Shown in pieces: positions 42,563 through 52,756 of a stretch of DNA of 64,000 nt. The notes below the pieces were generated by a model. It saw nothing but the letters and a program-made list of their open reading frames with translations, was not told where the DNA came from and made no database searches. Source of the DNA: Devosia pacifica (GTDB lineage: Bacteria; Pseudomonadota; Alphaproteobacteria; Rhizobiales; Devosiaceae); assembly GCF_014652635.1 (NCBI RefSeq), contig NZ_BMZE01000001.1, forward strand, positions 754,051 to 818,050, read 5' to 3'. The first letter of the stretch is position 1, and each line of letters starts with the position of its first letter. The translations under genes were made by a program, and so were the position numbers.

Positions 42563-45500
42563 CTAAAAGCTCAGGTTGAGAGGCGGCCCGTTATAAACCG
42601 GGCCATCCGCTCCAGATTCGAATGGCGGCGTCGCCGGCTGCTGCTGCGGCGCATCGAGAACCGGTGCTCGCGGTGCTGGCTCGACTGGCTCCTCAGCTTC
42701 CGCAGCTTCGGAAGCCTCCTCTGCCCGCTGCTGCTCCATTTGTTGAAGCTGCTCCTCGATGAGCCGATTGCGCTCCTCAGCAGCTTCGCGCTGCCTGGCT
42801 TCCGCTTCGAGCCGAAGTTGTTCCAGCCTTTGCACTTCAAGCTCGTTTGCGCGCACCTGCAGGGCCGCCACCATCGCTGATAGGCGCGTGTCAACCTGTG
42901 GATCGAAGAGCGTGCCGGACAACGCAACGCCAACACGACCTGTTTCCGAACTCATGATGGCATCCTCGTCATACTCCGCGCGCGGAACCATGGTGAAGCT
43001 GCCGCCAAGATCGAGATCGGCGAGGCCAATTGTCAGCGTTCCGCTGAGGGCCGCGTCCTGACCATCGATCTGCAGGTTCGACAGACGTGCAGTGCCTCCA
43101 GCAATGTTGATCACGCCCTGTGCCGTCTCCGCCTCGAAGGCCCCGCGGCTCAGCCCCATGCCGATGATGTTGGCGAGAGCATCGGCATCCATGTCGAGCA
43201 CGCTGTCGAGCCGATTGACCGACTGATAGACATCTGGGTCAAGCGCCGACAGCGTCAGGTCAGAGACGGTAACGTTGCCCTGCCCTGCCATCCGCCCGAG
43301 GATCGAACGAAAGTCGGTGCCGGTGCCCTCGAACTGCAAGCCGCCACTCACTTGACCGGCAATTGCAGTGATGTCCGTCGGCAGAAGCGCTGTCATGTCC
43401 ACATCTTCGAGCATTACCCGTCCGCTCAGCGTGCGTTCGGTCAGGGCATTGTCGCAGCAAAGTCCGACACTCCCTTCGATACTGCCATCACCGATCTCAG
43501 CGCGCAGATCCGCCAGACGTACCCGCTCAGCGTCCCAGTTCAGATCAAAGCTAACGTCCTGGATCGCAGCATTCCCGCTCCCGATGAGCTCAGGAATGCT
43601 AACATTCACAGTACCGCGCGATGGTGCGGGCGCCTCTGGCATTTGAAGGGGGCTGTCTGGCCATACGCCCTCTTCCAGTGTCGCCACGCCGCTGGCGCCC
43701 CCGAGCAGCGATGCCACCCCGGACACACTGGCCGAGTTGATGCTCATCGCACCGTCCACCTGTCGGCCGGAAGGCGTTTGCTCAAGGCTGAGCTCTCCGG
43801 AAAACCCGGTCCCCGCGCTTGTCCCCTGAATATCGCTCAACCGCAAGGCATCGCCGTCCTCGAAAGCCAGTTGTGCGGTGCCAATCAGTCCCGGAAGATC
43901 GGCTCCACGCAGGCCAAGCAGTTCGAGCCAGGCGCCTGTCTGGTCGAGGCGTGCCTCGATCGTGCCCTCGCCCGAGATCGCATCGGCAATGGACAGCTCA
44001 CCGCTGTAGCTGACGCTCTGCTCGGAGGCACTTGCCGTCACTCGTGCTGTGAGGTTCGCCGGCGCCTGCCCGTCCAGGTTGAAGTGGATCAGCATCTCGC
44101 CGAATGGATCAAACGGATTGAGGGCGCCGAGACGCAGCTGCGACATCAACGTGCGGCTTTCGTCAGCCTCAAGATAGCCTCTGGCCGAAACCTCGCCACC
44201 AAGCGCTGTGAAGATCCCGCCGGCATAGCTGGCAGTCAGCATGAAATCGGTGCCATCCAGATCGCCATCGATCGTCAGGGTTGGCTGGCCAGCGTCAGCA
44301 CCGCCGAGGTCAAAAGAGAGCTCTGCCGGGAGAAAGGCATTGAAGGCTTCGCGCCACTTCTGAGGCATGTTCAACAGCTCGTAGGCCCGCGACAGCCCCT
44401 CCGCCTCTTCGGACAGAACGTTTACAGTGCCGGTACCGGACACGACCGGATCCGAAAATCCGCCCTGCAGATTCAACGCCGCATCGAATGCCACATCGCC
44501 AAGCGGCGCGGCCGCGACACGCTCGAGCAGGACGCTGCTATCGCCCCAGCTGCCTTCGGCAATAAGGTCTTCGCCGTGCATATCGAGAACGTTTGCGGCA
44601 TCGGCGCGAAGCGAGAAGCTACCGGCGGGAAAACTCACCGAAAACGTGTTGCTGTTACCGGGAGGCGGCAGGAGTTGCAGAAGTCCAGCGCTTTCGCGCT
44701 CGCTCAGGGCACCGAATCTGCCAGTGACATCGAGCCTCGGCTCCTCGCCGAATCCGACGCGGAGGTTCAGAACGTTTGAAACACCGTCGAGCACGAACCT
44801 GCCGGATGAAAGCGCCAGGGCGTCCGCCCCCAGCACGACGTTTGCGGCATAGCTCCCCGGTGTATTGAACAGCGCATTCTCGTCGCCCGGCGCCCGCCAA
44901 ATCTGAGACAGGGCGTCGAGACGCTGCGAATTGATCGAAACCTCACCACGAAACTCAGGGCGCTCGCCGGTGGAAGACAGGACGCCACTGGCGGTCAGAT
45001 CTGTGGCGCCTGGCAGACGCGCGGCCAGGCTTTCGATGGACCACTCGCTGGCATCTGTCGATGCCTCCACCTGAACGTCGCGCAAGGAAAAATCGCGTAG
45101 CCCCATTTCAGTCAGTTCGACGGCAACGGTACCGGGAATTGGCGGCACGGGCAGCGCCGGCAGTTCCCGCAACAGGCGGACGAACTCATAAGGCTGCTGC
45201 GCTTGATCTTCCGATGCATCGCGCGGCGGCAGCGAGAACACGCCACCATTGACCACTGCGTCGAAATCGCGCCGAGCACCGAGCTGGATGCTCGCCTGCC
45301 CGGTCAAGCGTGTGCCAGGGCGGTTCTCATCAGGCATCAGTGAATAGCCGGTGAGCACCACCCTGTCGGTCGATGCCTCGATATTGCTTTCGAGAATCAG
45401 ATCGCCACGAATGTCCTCGGCGGCCTCGGCAGCCTCGGGGGTATGCCGATACGTCATGCCGCCTTCGAAACGCGGCGCCGAGCCAGGCATGAGATCGCCA

Positions 45501-46165
45501 TCGAACTGGAATGTGTGCGGACCCCCGATCGATTCGACACGCGCCGAAAGCCTGCTCTCTCCGGCCTCATCGACAGCCGACGTATTAAGGCGCAACCGAT
45601 ACGGCGCGTCGCGAAACTCGCCCCTGCCCTGGAACTGAAATGGCCCGGAGAACCCCGATAGTCTCAGGTTCCCTTCCACACCGCTCAGCACCACGTTCTC
45701 GCTTGCCCGGCGATCCATCAGCCGGACGCTGCCGTTGACGATATGGGCACTTTCCAGCACGACATTGGTGGCGCCTGCTTCCCCAGCAAATGCGAAGTCG
45801 GAGACCAACAGACCATTCTTGTCGATCGTCAGGTCAATCACTGGCGCGTTGAGGTCAAAGCGCGTCAAATTGTACTGGTCGCGCAGGAACTCGATCAGCG
45901 AAAACTCGGCATCGACCGATTCCACTGTCACTGACGGCTCTTCAAGTTCGCCTACCACGACATCCGAGAACAACAGCCGCGGCTGCGGCAGCAAGCGGAA
46001 GTCGATGTCCCCGAGAATGCTCACCTCCGCGCCGACGACATCGCTCGCGATGATTTCCATGCGCTCGCGATAATCGCTCCACTGGATAAAGCGCGGCACG
46101 ATAAATGCGGCAGCGAGGACGAAAATCGCAAGCAGGCCTACAATGATGTAGATGCGGTTCAGCAA
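42563..46165 (-). CDS. AsmA-family large envelope protein
   Basis: 1200 residues, start TTG at 46163-46165 (no nearby ATG before the anchor). One N-terminal membrane anchor (about 4-24), an AsmA-like N-terminal domain (DIDFRLLPQPRLLFSDVVVG), then a very long repetitive beta region and the C-terminal AsmA part near 1020-1130 (GRMAGQGNVTVSDLTLS). The last 80 residues switch to a Glu/Gln/Arg coiled coil and a Pro-rich tail. AsmA/TamB-like proteins are thought to bridge the membranes and carry phospholipids; this function is family inference. Confidence 0.85.
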   Translation of the reverse strand: MLNRIYIIVGLLAIFVLAAAFIVPRFIQWSDYRERMEIIASDVVGAEVSILGDIDFRLLPQPRLLFSDVVVGELEEPSVTVESVDAEFSLIEFLRDQYNLTRFDLNAPVIDLTIDKNGLLVSDFAFAGEAGATNVVLESAHIVNGSVRLMDRRASENVVLSGVEGNLRLSGFSGPFQFQGRGEFRDAPYRLRLNTSAVDEAGESRLSARVESIGGPHTFQFDGDLMPGSAPRFEGGMTYRHTPEAAEAAEDIRGDLILESNIEASTDRVVLTGYSLMPDENRPGTRLTGQASIQLGARRDFDAVVNGGVFSLPPRDASEDQAQQPYEFVRLLRELPALPVPPIPGTVAVELTEMGLRDFSLRDVQVEASTDASEWSIESLAARLPGATDLTASGVLSSTGERPEFRGEVSINSQRLDALSQIWRAPGDENALFNTPGSYAANVVLGADALALSSGRFVLDGVSNVLNLRVGFGEEPRLDVTGRFGALSERESAGLLQLLPPPGNSNTFSVSFPAGSFSLRADAANVLDMHGEDLIAEGSWGDSSVLLERVAAAPLGDVAFDAALNLQGGFSDPVVSGTGTVNVLSEEAEGLSRAYELLNMPQKWREAFNAFLPAELSFDLGGADAGQPTLTIDGDLDGTDFMLTASYAGGIFTALGGEVSARGYLEADESRTLMSQLRLGALNPFDPFGEMLIHFNLDGQAPANLTARVTASASEQSVSYSGELSIADAISGEGTIEARLDQTGAWLELLGLRGADLPGLIGTAQLAFEDGDALRLSDIQGTSAGTGFSGELSLEQTPSGRQVDGAMSINSASVSGVASLLGGASGVATLEEGVWPDSPLQMPEAPAPSRGTVNVSIPELIGSGNAAIQDVSFDLNWDAERVRLADLRAEIGDGSIEGSVGLCCDNALTERTLSGRVMLEDVDMTALLPTDITAIAGQVSGGLQFEGTGTDFRSILGRMAGQGNVTVSDLTLSALDPDVYQSVNRLDSVLDMDADALANIIGMGLSRGAFEAETAQGVINIAGGTARLSNLQIDGQDAALSGTLTIGLADLDLGGSFTMVPRAEYDEDAIMSSETGRVGVALSGTLFDPQVDTRLSAMVAALQVRANELEVQRLEQLRLEAEARQREAAEERNRLIEEQLQQMEQQRAEEASEAAEAEEPVEPAPRAPVLDAPQQQPATPPFESGADGPVYNGPPLNLSF

Positions 46166-46307
46166 GGGCGTATCGCTTTCGTTCGGCGAACACAGAATGC
46201 AGGCGGGCGAGACGGGAGTGCAACCCCGTCATCTGCCGGTAACGACAGAACGAATCTGACCCGACCAAGACCAGCAATATCACCATTGTGTCAGCGCACA
46301 TAAAAAA

Positions 46308-46333
46308 GGCGGCCAGCCAAACGGCCGACCGCC
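46308..46333 (-). terminator. Rho-independent terminator of the phytase-like gene
   Basis: An 11-bp stem (46308-46318 with 46323-46333, including G-U pairs) closes a four-base loop, followed on the minus strand by six T (46307-46302). It lies 24 bases beyond the stop of the phytase-like gene. Confidence 0.9.
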
Positions 46334-46357
46334 CAAATAAGTTTTGCGCCTAGGCTC

Positions 46358-48538
46358 TTACATCTGGCCGATCGACCAGAAATTGGTCTCGCCCGAGGAG
46401 TCGTCAACGCCATCGTTGTCGGTCACGACCCAGCCTTCATTGTTGGCGTCGATCGCAAAGCCCTCGACCTTGTCCAGAACGTAACCGTTGAAGGACTGCA
46501 GGTCGGGGATGAAGTCGCGGACTTCTTCCTTGGTGACAACCGGAAGTTCTCCACCGATCGAAGCGCCCTGCATCTGGGACATCGGCACGCGGTAGAGCGC
46601 CTTGAGTTCGGCTGCTTCGCCGATCTGGTTGTCGCGCTCGACGATGTAGACATAATCGCCGTGTGCAGTGATTTCCGACAGGCCGACCCAGGCGCCTTCT
46701 GCTGGCGTTTCAAGCAGATAGTGCACCGCCGCCCATTCGCCCGAAGCCGGATTGTAGGAGACAAGCTTGACCATGCCGGCCGGATCATCGCCCCACTCGC
46801 GCTGGATGGCGATCCAAAGGGTCATGTCATCGCCTTCACCGACAACAGTCACGCCTTCCGCACCAAAGCGGATTTCGTTCGCCAGAAGCTCTTCCGGGAA
46901 CATCACTTCTTGCTGGATCGCACCTTCGGCATCGACGTGATAGAGCGCATGCGGCACCTCACGGTCGGTGCGGCCTTCTGAAGCCAGCCAGAACCCGCCC
47001 TCGCCATCAAGCGCAATGCCTTCAAGATCAATACCGCTGGCAGCATCGCCATCCCGGGTGACAACGGTCTTGTCGGTAATCATGGCCGGGGTTTGCGTGG
47101 CATCAATCGTGTAGATCGATGGCTGGCCGGACAGGAAGCTGTCGGATACTGCGTAAAGCATACCGGCCTGTTCCGCGTCGGCAACCAGACCCGACAGCGC
47201 CACCCAACCGATCGGGCGGCCATCTGCATCGAGATCAGACATTATCTGCGGATAGACCGGCTGCTCGGCTTCGGCGAGTTCGAAGATCATCACGTGCGAA
47301 CCGACACCGCCGTCCACACGCAGATCGTTTTCATTGGCGGTGATCAGCAGGTTACGCTCGGGGATTTCCACCGCACCTTCCGGGCCGATGCCCGACGGCA
47401 GCGACTGCAAGTATTCCGGCTCGGCACCGGTATCCTTGTAGACTGCCACCAGCGAGGAGCGCTCCTGGCCGACGAAGAGATACGTCGTATCGCCGAACGT
47501 TGCGACCTCGACGCCTTCCGGCTCGACGCCCTTGGCATCGGAACGGCCGTCTGGATAGTGACCAAGCTGGGCTGCGATCATTTCCATCGAGGCGCCGCTC
47601 TCATACGAGACGCTGCCATCCTTGTTCCAGATGGTGAAGCTGCGCGAGCCACCGTTGTAGTCGCCCTCGTTGGCTGAGATGAAGCGCTCGTCGTCAATCC
47701 ACTTGACGGCGTCCGGCTCACGCAGGCGCCCGTCCTGGGATCCGCTGAAGTCGAGCACACCGTCGTCTTCGACATCGATATTCTCGAGATCGACCGAACC
47801 GGCGCTGAAATGGTTGATGATTTCGCCGCTGTCGCCATCAACGATGACGAAGTGGTTGTTCTCCTGAAGCGAGACGACGATCTCGTTCTCGCCGTTGATG
47901 GAGACATATTCCGGCTCCGGGTCCGTCGGGCCGATATCGGCGAGACCGGTCAGGTCGACAAGCATGCGGCTGTCGCAGTCGATCTCACCATCGGCGACGC
48001 TGAACACCGCAAGACCGCCGGCGGGCAGCTGCGGCAACTCGCCATCGTTGAGATCCTCGTCGCGCTCGTTTTCGATCGCAACGGCAAGAAGCGAACCGTC
48101 GGCATTGCGCGCCAAGGCATCCGGCTGACCGCCAAGGTCACAGGTGACGCCAATGGACTGGCTGGCGATATCGATGCTGGCAACGTGGCCCGATGGATTT
48201 GTGTAGCTTTCCGAGGTGTTCACACCCGCCAGAACCTTATCGCCGAACACCACGACGGTTGTCGGCTCACCGCTGAGATCGACAAAGCCCGCGGCTTCGG
48301 GAGCCGCAGCATCTGTGATGTCGATGAAGCCAATACCGCCTGCAGGGCTGTCGGAGTAGATCAGCGTCATGCCGTCTTCAGTGACGGTGATGATCTCTGA
48401 TGAAGTCTCTTCGGCTTCCGGATTATTCTGAGCCACCGGGAAGCTGGCGATACGATCGAAGTACTGTTCTGCGTGCGCGGCGGCGGTGCCGGCAAGCAAC
48501 ACAGCGGCCAGGGCCGCAATTCGGCTGGTATGACGCAT
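46358..48538 (-). CDS. Exported phytase-like esterase protein with choice-of-anchor repeats
   Basis: 726 residues from ATG 48536-48538. Signal peptide (IAALAAVLLAGTAAAHAEQ). The first half is a beta-propeller-like choice-of-anchor I region (DITDAAAPEAAGFVDLSG, ISANEGDYNGGSRSFTIW); from about 440 it resembles esterase-like activity of phytase domains (LSGLVADAEQAGMLYAVSDS, DLEGIALDGEGGFWLASEGR, FAIDANNEGWVVTDNDG). Many Asp-Gly-Asp loops suit calcium. Secreted phosphate-releasing or ester-hydrolysing role is inference. GGGGGA precedes the start. Confidence 0.82.
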   Translation of the reverse strand: MRHTSRIAALAAVLLAGTAAAHAEQYFDRIASFPVAQNNPEAEETSSEIITVTEDGMTLIYSDSPAGGIGFIDITDAAAPEAAGFVDLSGEPTTVVVFGDKVLAGVNTSESYTNPSGHVASIDIASQSIGVTCDLGGQPDALARNADGSLLAVAIENERDEDLNDGELPQLPAGGLAVFSVADGEIDCDSRMLVDLTGLADIGPTDPEPEYVSINGENEIVVSLQENNHFVIVDGDSGEIINHFSAGSVDLENIDVEDDGVLDFSGSQDGRLREPDAVKWIDDERFISANEGDYNGGSRSFTIWNKDGSVSYESGASMEMIAAQLGHYPDGRSDAKGVEPEGVEVATFGDTTYLFVGQERSSLVAVYKDTGAEPEYLQSLPSGIGPEGAVEIPERNLLITANENDLRVDGGVGSHVMIFELAEAEQPVYPQIMSDLDADGRPIGWVALSGLVADAEQAGMLYAVSDSFLSGQPSIYTIDATQTPAMITDKTVVTRDGDAASGIDLEGIALDGEGGFWLASEGRTDREVPHALYHVDAEGAIQQEVMFPEELLANEIRFGAEGVTVVGEGDDMTLWIAIQREWGDDPAGMVKLVSYNPASGEWAAVHYLLETPAEGAWVGLSEITAHGDYVYIVERDNQIGEAAELKALYRVPMSQMQGASIGGELPVVTKEEVRDFIPDLQSFNGYVLDKVEGFAIDANNEGWVVTDNDGVDDSSGETNFWSIGQM

Positions 48539-48739
48539 GATATCCCCCATTTTTGGATGCGGCACCCGTAAAAACCCAGCGCGACATTTGCGTGAACTTT
48601 GCGTGACACTCGCGTGACAGCCAGTCGTCCTCCTGTACACCGCTGCCGGCGACACCTATATTCTGCTCGGAACAAAATGAGATTCGTCGCCTGGGGCAGA
48701 AGCCTGCCCGCGCTGCCGCGGCCGAACCGAAAGTGCTTC

Positions 48740-51076
48740 ATGCCCGGAACCGCCCCCTCTTTCGACCGGCCAGCTGCCGGTCCAATCACAAGCCAGTTCT
48801 CTCGCCGCCCTCCGGATTATCTCGAGGGCCTGAACGAGGAACAACGTGACGCGGTGTTGTCGACCGAAGGGCCGCTTTTGGTGCTGGCTGGCGCTGGTAC
48901 CGGCAAGACCCGCGTGTTGACCACGAGGATCGCGCATATCCTGTCGACGCGCATGGCCCGTGGCGCCGAAATTCTGTCCGTAACGTTCACCAATAAGGCC
49001 GCGCGCGAGATGAAGGAGCGGATCGGCAGCCTCGTTGGCTCGAGCGTCGAGGGCATGCCCTGGCTCGGCACCTTCCACTCAATTTCCGCGCGGATTCTGC
49101 GGCGACACGCCGAACTTGTCGATCTGCGCTCGGATTTCACCATTCTCGATACTGATGACCAGATCCGCCTGATCAAGCAGTTGCTGGCTGCCGAGAACAT
49201 CGACGAGAAGCGCTGGCCGGCGCGCCAGTTTGCCGGAATGCTCGACGCATGGAAGAACCGCGGCCTGCTGCCCCGTGACGTTTCGGAGGCAGATGCCGGG
49301 TTCTTCGCCAACGGCAAGGGAAAAAAGCTCTATGCCGACTATCAGGCCCGGCTCAAAGTCCTCAATGCCGCGGATTTCGGCGACCTTCTGCTCGAATGCA
49401 TCCGGCTGTTCCGCGAGCAGCCGGACGTTCTGGCGGAGTACCATCGGCGCTTTCGCTACATGCTGGTCGACGAGTACCAGGACAGCAATGTGGCGCAGTA
49501 TTTGTGGCTGCGCCTTCTGGCGCAGGGCAAGCCGGCCAGTGAAGCAAATATCTGCGTAGTCGGCGACGACGATCAGTCCATCTATGGCTGGCGCGGCGCC
49601 GAGGTGGACAACATCCTGCGCTTCGAAAAAGACTTTCCGGGCGCCAAGGTGATCAAGCTCGAGCGCAACTATCGCTCGACTTCGAATATCCTCTCCGCCG
49701 CCTCTCACCTCATTGCCCACAATGAAAGCCGGCTCGGCAAGACACTGCAGACCGATGTCGGTGAACGGGGCGAAACGGTTGCCGTCACCTCGGTTTGGGA
49801 CAGCGAGGAAGAAGCCCGCCAGATCGGCGAAGATATCGAGCAGTTGCAACGCAACGGCGAAGCGCTCGATTCAATGGCAATACTCGTGCGCGCCTCGTTT
49901 CAGATGCGCGAGTTCGAAGAGCGCTTCATCACGCTTGGCCTCAACTACAGGGTCGTCGGCGGCCCACGCTTTTATGAGCGTCGTGAAATCCGCGATGCCC
50001 TCGCCTATCTGCGCCTGGTCTCGAATTTCACTGATGACCTCGCCTTCGAGCGCATCGTCAACGTGCCCAAACGCGGTCTGGGCGACACTACGGTAAAAGT
50101 GCTGATGGGCACGGCCCGGCACCAGAATGTGCCTCTGACCACGGCCACGCGCATGCTGATCGAGACGGAAGATCTCAAACCCAAGCAGCGCACGACGCTG
50201 CGCGAATTGCTGGCGCAGTTCGACGATTGGGCAGAGCGATCCCGAAGCATACCGCACGCCGAACTGGCGGAGCAGATCCTCGACGAAAGCGGCTATACTG
50301 CCATGTGGCAGGCCGACAAGGCCCCGGACTCGCCCGGCCGGTTGGAAAACCTCAAGGAACTCGTCCGCTCAATGGAAGAGTTCGAAACACTCGGCGGCTT
50401 CCTCGAACACATTTCACTTGTCATGGATCGCGACAGTGCCGACAGCGATGATGCCGTCTCGATCATGACGCTGCACTCAGCCAAAGGGCTGGAGTTCAAC
50501 ACGGTGTTTCTGCCGGGTTGGGAAGAAGGCCTGTTTCCGCACCAGCGGGCGTTGGACGAATCCGGCCGTGCCGGGCTCGAGGAAGAACGCCGGCTCGCCT
50601 ATGTCGGCATCACCCGTGCCCGCAAGCGCGCAAAGATCTCGCTCGCCCAGAATCGGCGCATTCACGGGCTGTGGCAGTCCGCTATCCCGTCGCGTTTCCT
50701 TGATGAACTTCCGGCGGACGCTGTCGAGGTCAAGGATACCGGCTCGTCCTATGGCGGTTATGGCTACGGCGGCGGCGCCAGTTCGCGCTTCAATCAGGTC
50801 GACCCGTTCGACAGTGTCTACGAGACGCCTGGTTGGCAGCGCGCGCAGCGTCAGCGCGAAAACCGCAAGAGCCCTGGTCCGATGACAATTGATGGAGAGC
50901 TTGTCGCCAAGTCGGTGAGCGACCCGGGGACGAGTTCCGCGTTCAGCCTTGGCGAGACCGTGCTGCACCTCAAGTTCGGCCACGGCGAGATCATCAATAT
51001 CGAAGGCAACAAGCTCACCATCCAGTTCGAGACCGGACGCAAGAAGGTCCTCGACAGCTTCATTCGCAAGTCCTGA
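48740..51076 (+). CDS. uvrD: UvrD/PcrA-type ATP-dependent DNA helicase
   Basis: 778 residues from ATG 48740; an in-frame ATG at 48677 is possible but adds an unconserved stretch. SF1A motifs: Q-motif LNEEQRDAV, Walker A GAGTGKT, Walker B LVDEYQDSN, VGDDDQSIYGWRGA, and late VMTLHSAKGLEFNTVF-type motif. The C-terminus has a basic, Tyr/Gly-rich linker and a tudor-like strand cluster (VLHLKFGHGEIINIEG), as in PcrA, which binds RNA polymerase. Role in repair and replication-fork clearing. Confidence 0.95.
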   Translation: MPGTAPSFDRPAAGPITSQFSRRPPDYLEGLNEEQRDAVLSTEGPLLVLAGAGTGKTRVLTTRIAHILSTRMARGAEILSVTFTNKAAREMKERIGSLVGSSVEGMPWLGTFHSISARILRRHAELVDLRSDFTILDTDDQIRLIKQLLAAENIDEKRWPARQFAGMLDAWKNRGLLPRDVSEADAGFFANGKGKKLYADYQARLKVLNAADFGDLLLECIRLFREQPDVLAEYHRRFRYMLVDEYQDSNVAQYLWLRLLAQGKPASEANICVVGDDDQSIYGWRGAEVDNILRFEKDFPGAKVIKLERNYRSTSNILSAASHLIAHNESRLGKTLQTDVGERGETVAVTSVWDSEEEARQIGEDIEQLQRNGEALDSMAILVRASFQMREFEERFITLGLNYRVVGGPRFYERREIRDALAYLRLVSNFTDDLAFERIVNVPKRGLGDTTVKVLMGTARHQNVPLTTATRMLIETEDLKPKQRTTLRELLAQFDDWAERSRSIPHAELAEQILDESGYTAMWQADKAPDSPGRLENLKELVRSMEEFETLGGFLEHISLVMDRDSADSDDAVSIMTLHSAKGLEFNTVFLPGWEEGLFPHQRALDESGRAGLEEERRLAYVGITRARKRAKISLAQNRRIHGLWQSAIPSRFLDELPADAVEVKDTGSSYGGYGYGGGASSRFNQVDPFDSVYETPGWQRAQRQRENRKSPGPMTIDGELVAKSVSDPGTSSAFSLGETVLHLKFGHGEIINIEGNKLTIQFETGRKKVLDSFIRKS

Positions 51077-51088
51077 CGGAGACCTTTC

Positions 51089-51406
51089 ATGATCATCACA
51101 ACAACAACAACGCTCGAAGGCCGCCCGGTGCGTGAATATCTCGGGATCGTCACTGGCGAGGTGATCATCGGCGCCAACATCTTCCGCGATCTGTTCGCTA
51201 ATATTCGCGATATCGTTGGCGGCAGGTCCGGAGCGTATCAGAACGCCTTGCGCGGTGCGCGCGAGGAAGCGTTGCGCGAGCTCGAAGAAGAGGCAGCGAG
51301 CCTTGGTGCCGACGCCATTATCGGCGTCGATCTCGACTATGAGGTTGTGGGTGATAAAGGCTCGATGCTGATGGTGTCGATCACAGGGACTGCCGTAAGG
51401 TTCTGA
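51089..51406 (+). CDS. YbjQ-family protein
   Basis: 105 residues. [26 protein letters not shown], then [16 protein letters not shown] and a helix-strand end ([13 protein letters not shown]). The YbjQ family is a homopentamer proposed to bind metal; its function is unknown. 12 bp after the helicase gene, so likely co-transcribed. Confidence 0.9.
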   Translation: MIITTTTTLEGRPVREYLGIVTGEVIIGANIFRDLFANIRDIVGGRSGAYQNALRGAREEALRELEEEAASLGADAIIGVDLDYEVVGDKGSMLMVSITGTAVRF

Positions 51407-51413
51407 TCGGCGC

Positions 51414-51710
51414 CTATCCCGGCAGACCAACGCCCCCGCGCGGAGCAGTCTCGAACCTGTGCCCAAACCCGGCAATGATCGGCCGCGCCTTTGCGATCGT
51501 GGCCTGAACATGCGTCAGTTGCAGCGAATCCGCGTGGCTGGCCTTGTCGGTCCACACTTCGCTGATCCAGATCGCATTGGCATTCTCCTGATCTTCCGCG
51601 ATCACGTAACTGAGGCAGCCCGGCATCTCGTCCTTCATCTGCAGCAGCAATGAGATGAGCTCTTCCCGTTGCCCGTCCTGAGCCAGCATCTGTCCGATCA
51701 AACCATACAT
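51414..51710 (-). CDS. Antibiotic biosynthesis monooxygenase-domain protein (putative quinol monooxygenase)
   Basis: 98 residues from ATG 51708-51710 with GGAGG. Ferredoxin-like ABM fold: YGLIGQMLAQDGQREELISLLL, CLSYVIAEDQENANAIWISEVW, and helix DSLQLTHVQATI. Related to YgiN, which oxidises quinols. A longer frame starting at 51797 would add a tail with no similarity and was rejected. Confidence 0.85.
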   Translation of the reverse strand: MYGLIGQMLAQDGQREELISLLLQMKDEMPGCLSYVIAEDQENANAIWISEVWTDKASHADSLQLTHVQATIAKARPIIAGFGHRFETAPRGGVGLPG

Positions 51711-51821
51711 ACCCGCCTCCAGAACAAAGAATGAACAAGAAGTATCGCGACGGCTGAATGCCGTCAATCCATTGACAGCGCCCCCAGCCCTGTCCAACTA
51801 CCCGCACGAAGAGGAACAGCG

Positions 51822-52691
51822 ATGACGGTTGAACAGGTGCGGGTAGCTTTAAGCAAGCAGCAGGCATACGCCTTGGCGGATGCGGTGATGGAAGAAGACG
51901 CGCTGGCGCTGACGGCTTCCGCCCATGAGGACGAAGAAACCGGCACCTGGTACTTCGAGGCTTCCTGTGAGGGCGAACCCGACCTCGAGGCCTTTCAGGA
52001 ACTGTCGCGTCGGGTGCTGGGTGCCGCTGTCGAGTTCGAGGTGGAGTCCATCGACCCCTCGATAGACTGGGTTTCACGCTCGCTCGAGGGGCTGGCGCCT
52101 GTCCGGGCGGGTGGCTTCTTCGTCTATGGCAGCCACGAGATCGACCCACCCCCGTATGGACTGACTCCTGTCATGATCGACGCCGCTCAGGCATTCGGTA
52201 CGGGTCATCACGAAACCACCACCGGCTGCCTCGAGGCAATCGACATCACGCTGAAACGCAAGCGCCCGCGCTATCTCCTCGATGTCGGCACCGGCACCGG
52301 CGTTCTCGCGATTGCAATCGCCAAACGTCTGAAGTCTCCAGTGATTGCCAGCGACATCGATCCTATTGCGGTGGAGACCACTCGCAATAATGCCGCAACG
52401 AATGGCGTCAGCAAGCTGATCGTGCCGTTGCTGGCAACAGGTCTTGATCATAGAACCATCGCAGGAAACGCGCCCTACGACCTGATCGTCGCGAATATCC
52501 TCGCTGGTCCTCTCTCACAACTCGCGCCGGCCATTGGTCGGGTTGCAGGCCGCGGCGCAACCATTGTCCTGTCGGGAATTCTGGAGCATCAGGCGGCGCG
52601 CGTCACCAATGCCTATCATCTTCAGGGCATAACCTTGCGGCGCAAGCTGCAGCGTCGGGACTGGACCACGCTCATGCTTGAAAAGCTCTAG
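51822..52691 (+). CDS. prmA: Ribosomal protein L11 methyltransferase
   Basis: 289 residues. C-terminal class I methyltransferase: AFGTGHHETTTGCLEAI (substrate/SAM contact), LLDVGTGTGVLAIA (motif I), ASDIDPIAV and NILAGPLSQLAP. The N-terminal 110 residues form the L11-binding domain. Trimethylates ribosomal protein L11. 24-bp hairpin terminator is shared with the small convergent gene downstream. Confidence 0.94.
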   Translation: MTVEQVRVALSKQQAYALADAVMEEDALALTASAHEDEETGTWYFEASCEGEPDLEAFQELSRRVLGAAVEFEVESIDPSIDWVSRSLEGLAPVRAGGFFVYGSHEIDPPPYGLTPVMIDAAQAFGTGHHETTTGCLEAIDITLKRKRPRYLLDVGTGTGVLAIAIAKRLKSPVIASDIDPIAVETTRNNAATNGVSKLIVPLLATGLDHRTIAGNAPYDLIVANILAGPLSQLAPAIGRVAGRGATIVLSGILEHQAARVTNAYHLQGITLRRKLQRRDWTTLMLEKL

Positions 52692-52705
52692 TGCAGGAAA
52701 CAAAA

Positions 52706-52730
52706 ATCCCCGGACCAACGGTCCGGGGAT
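52706..52730 (-). terminator. Terminator of the small convergent gene
   Basis: Perfect 11-bp inverted repeat (52706-52716 with 52720-52730) with a 3-base loop. On the minus strand five T follow (minus-strand TTTTT at 52706-52702), so it ends the small gene at 52757-52888; toward plus, only CAAAAA follows, so prmA would end there weakly. Confidence 0.8.
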
Positions 52731-52756
52731 CAAAAAGCTAATGCTGCGCTACGCGC

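Noticed and set aside
42563-42936. Separate small gene at the C-terminal end of the AsmA-type protein
   Set aside because: The other frames there are Arg/Ser-rich shadows of the coiled-coil coding sequence.
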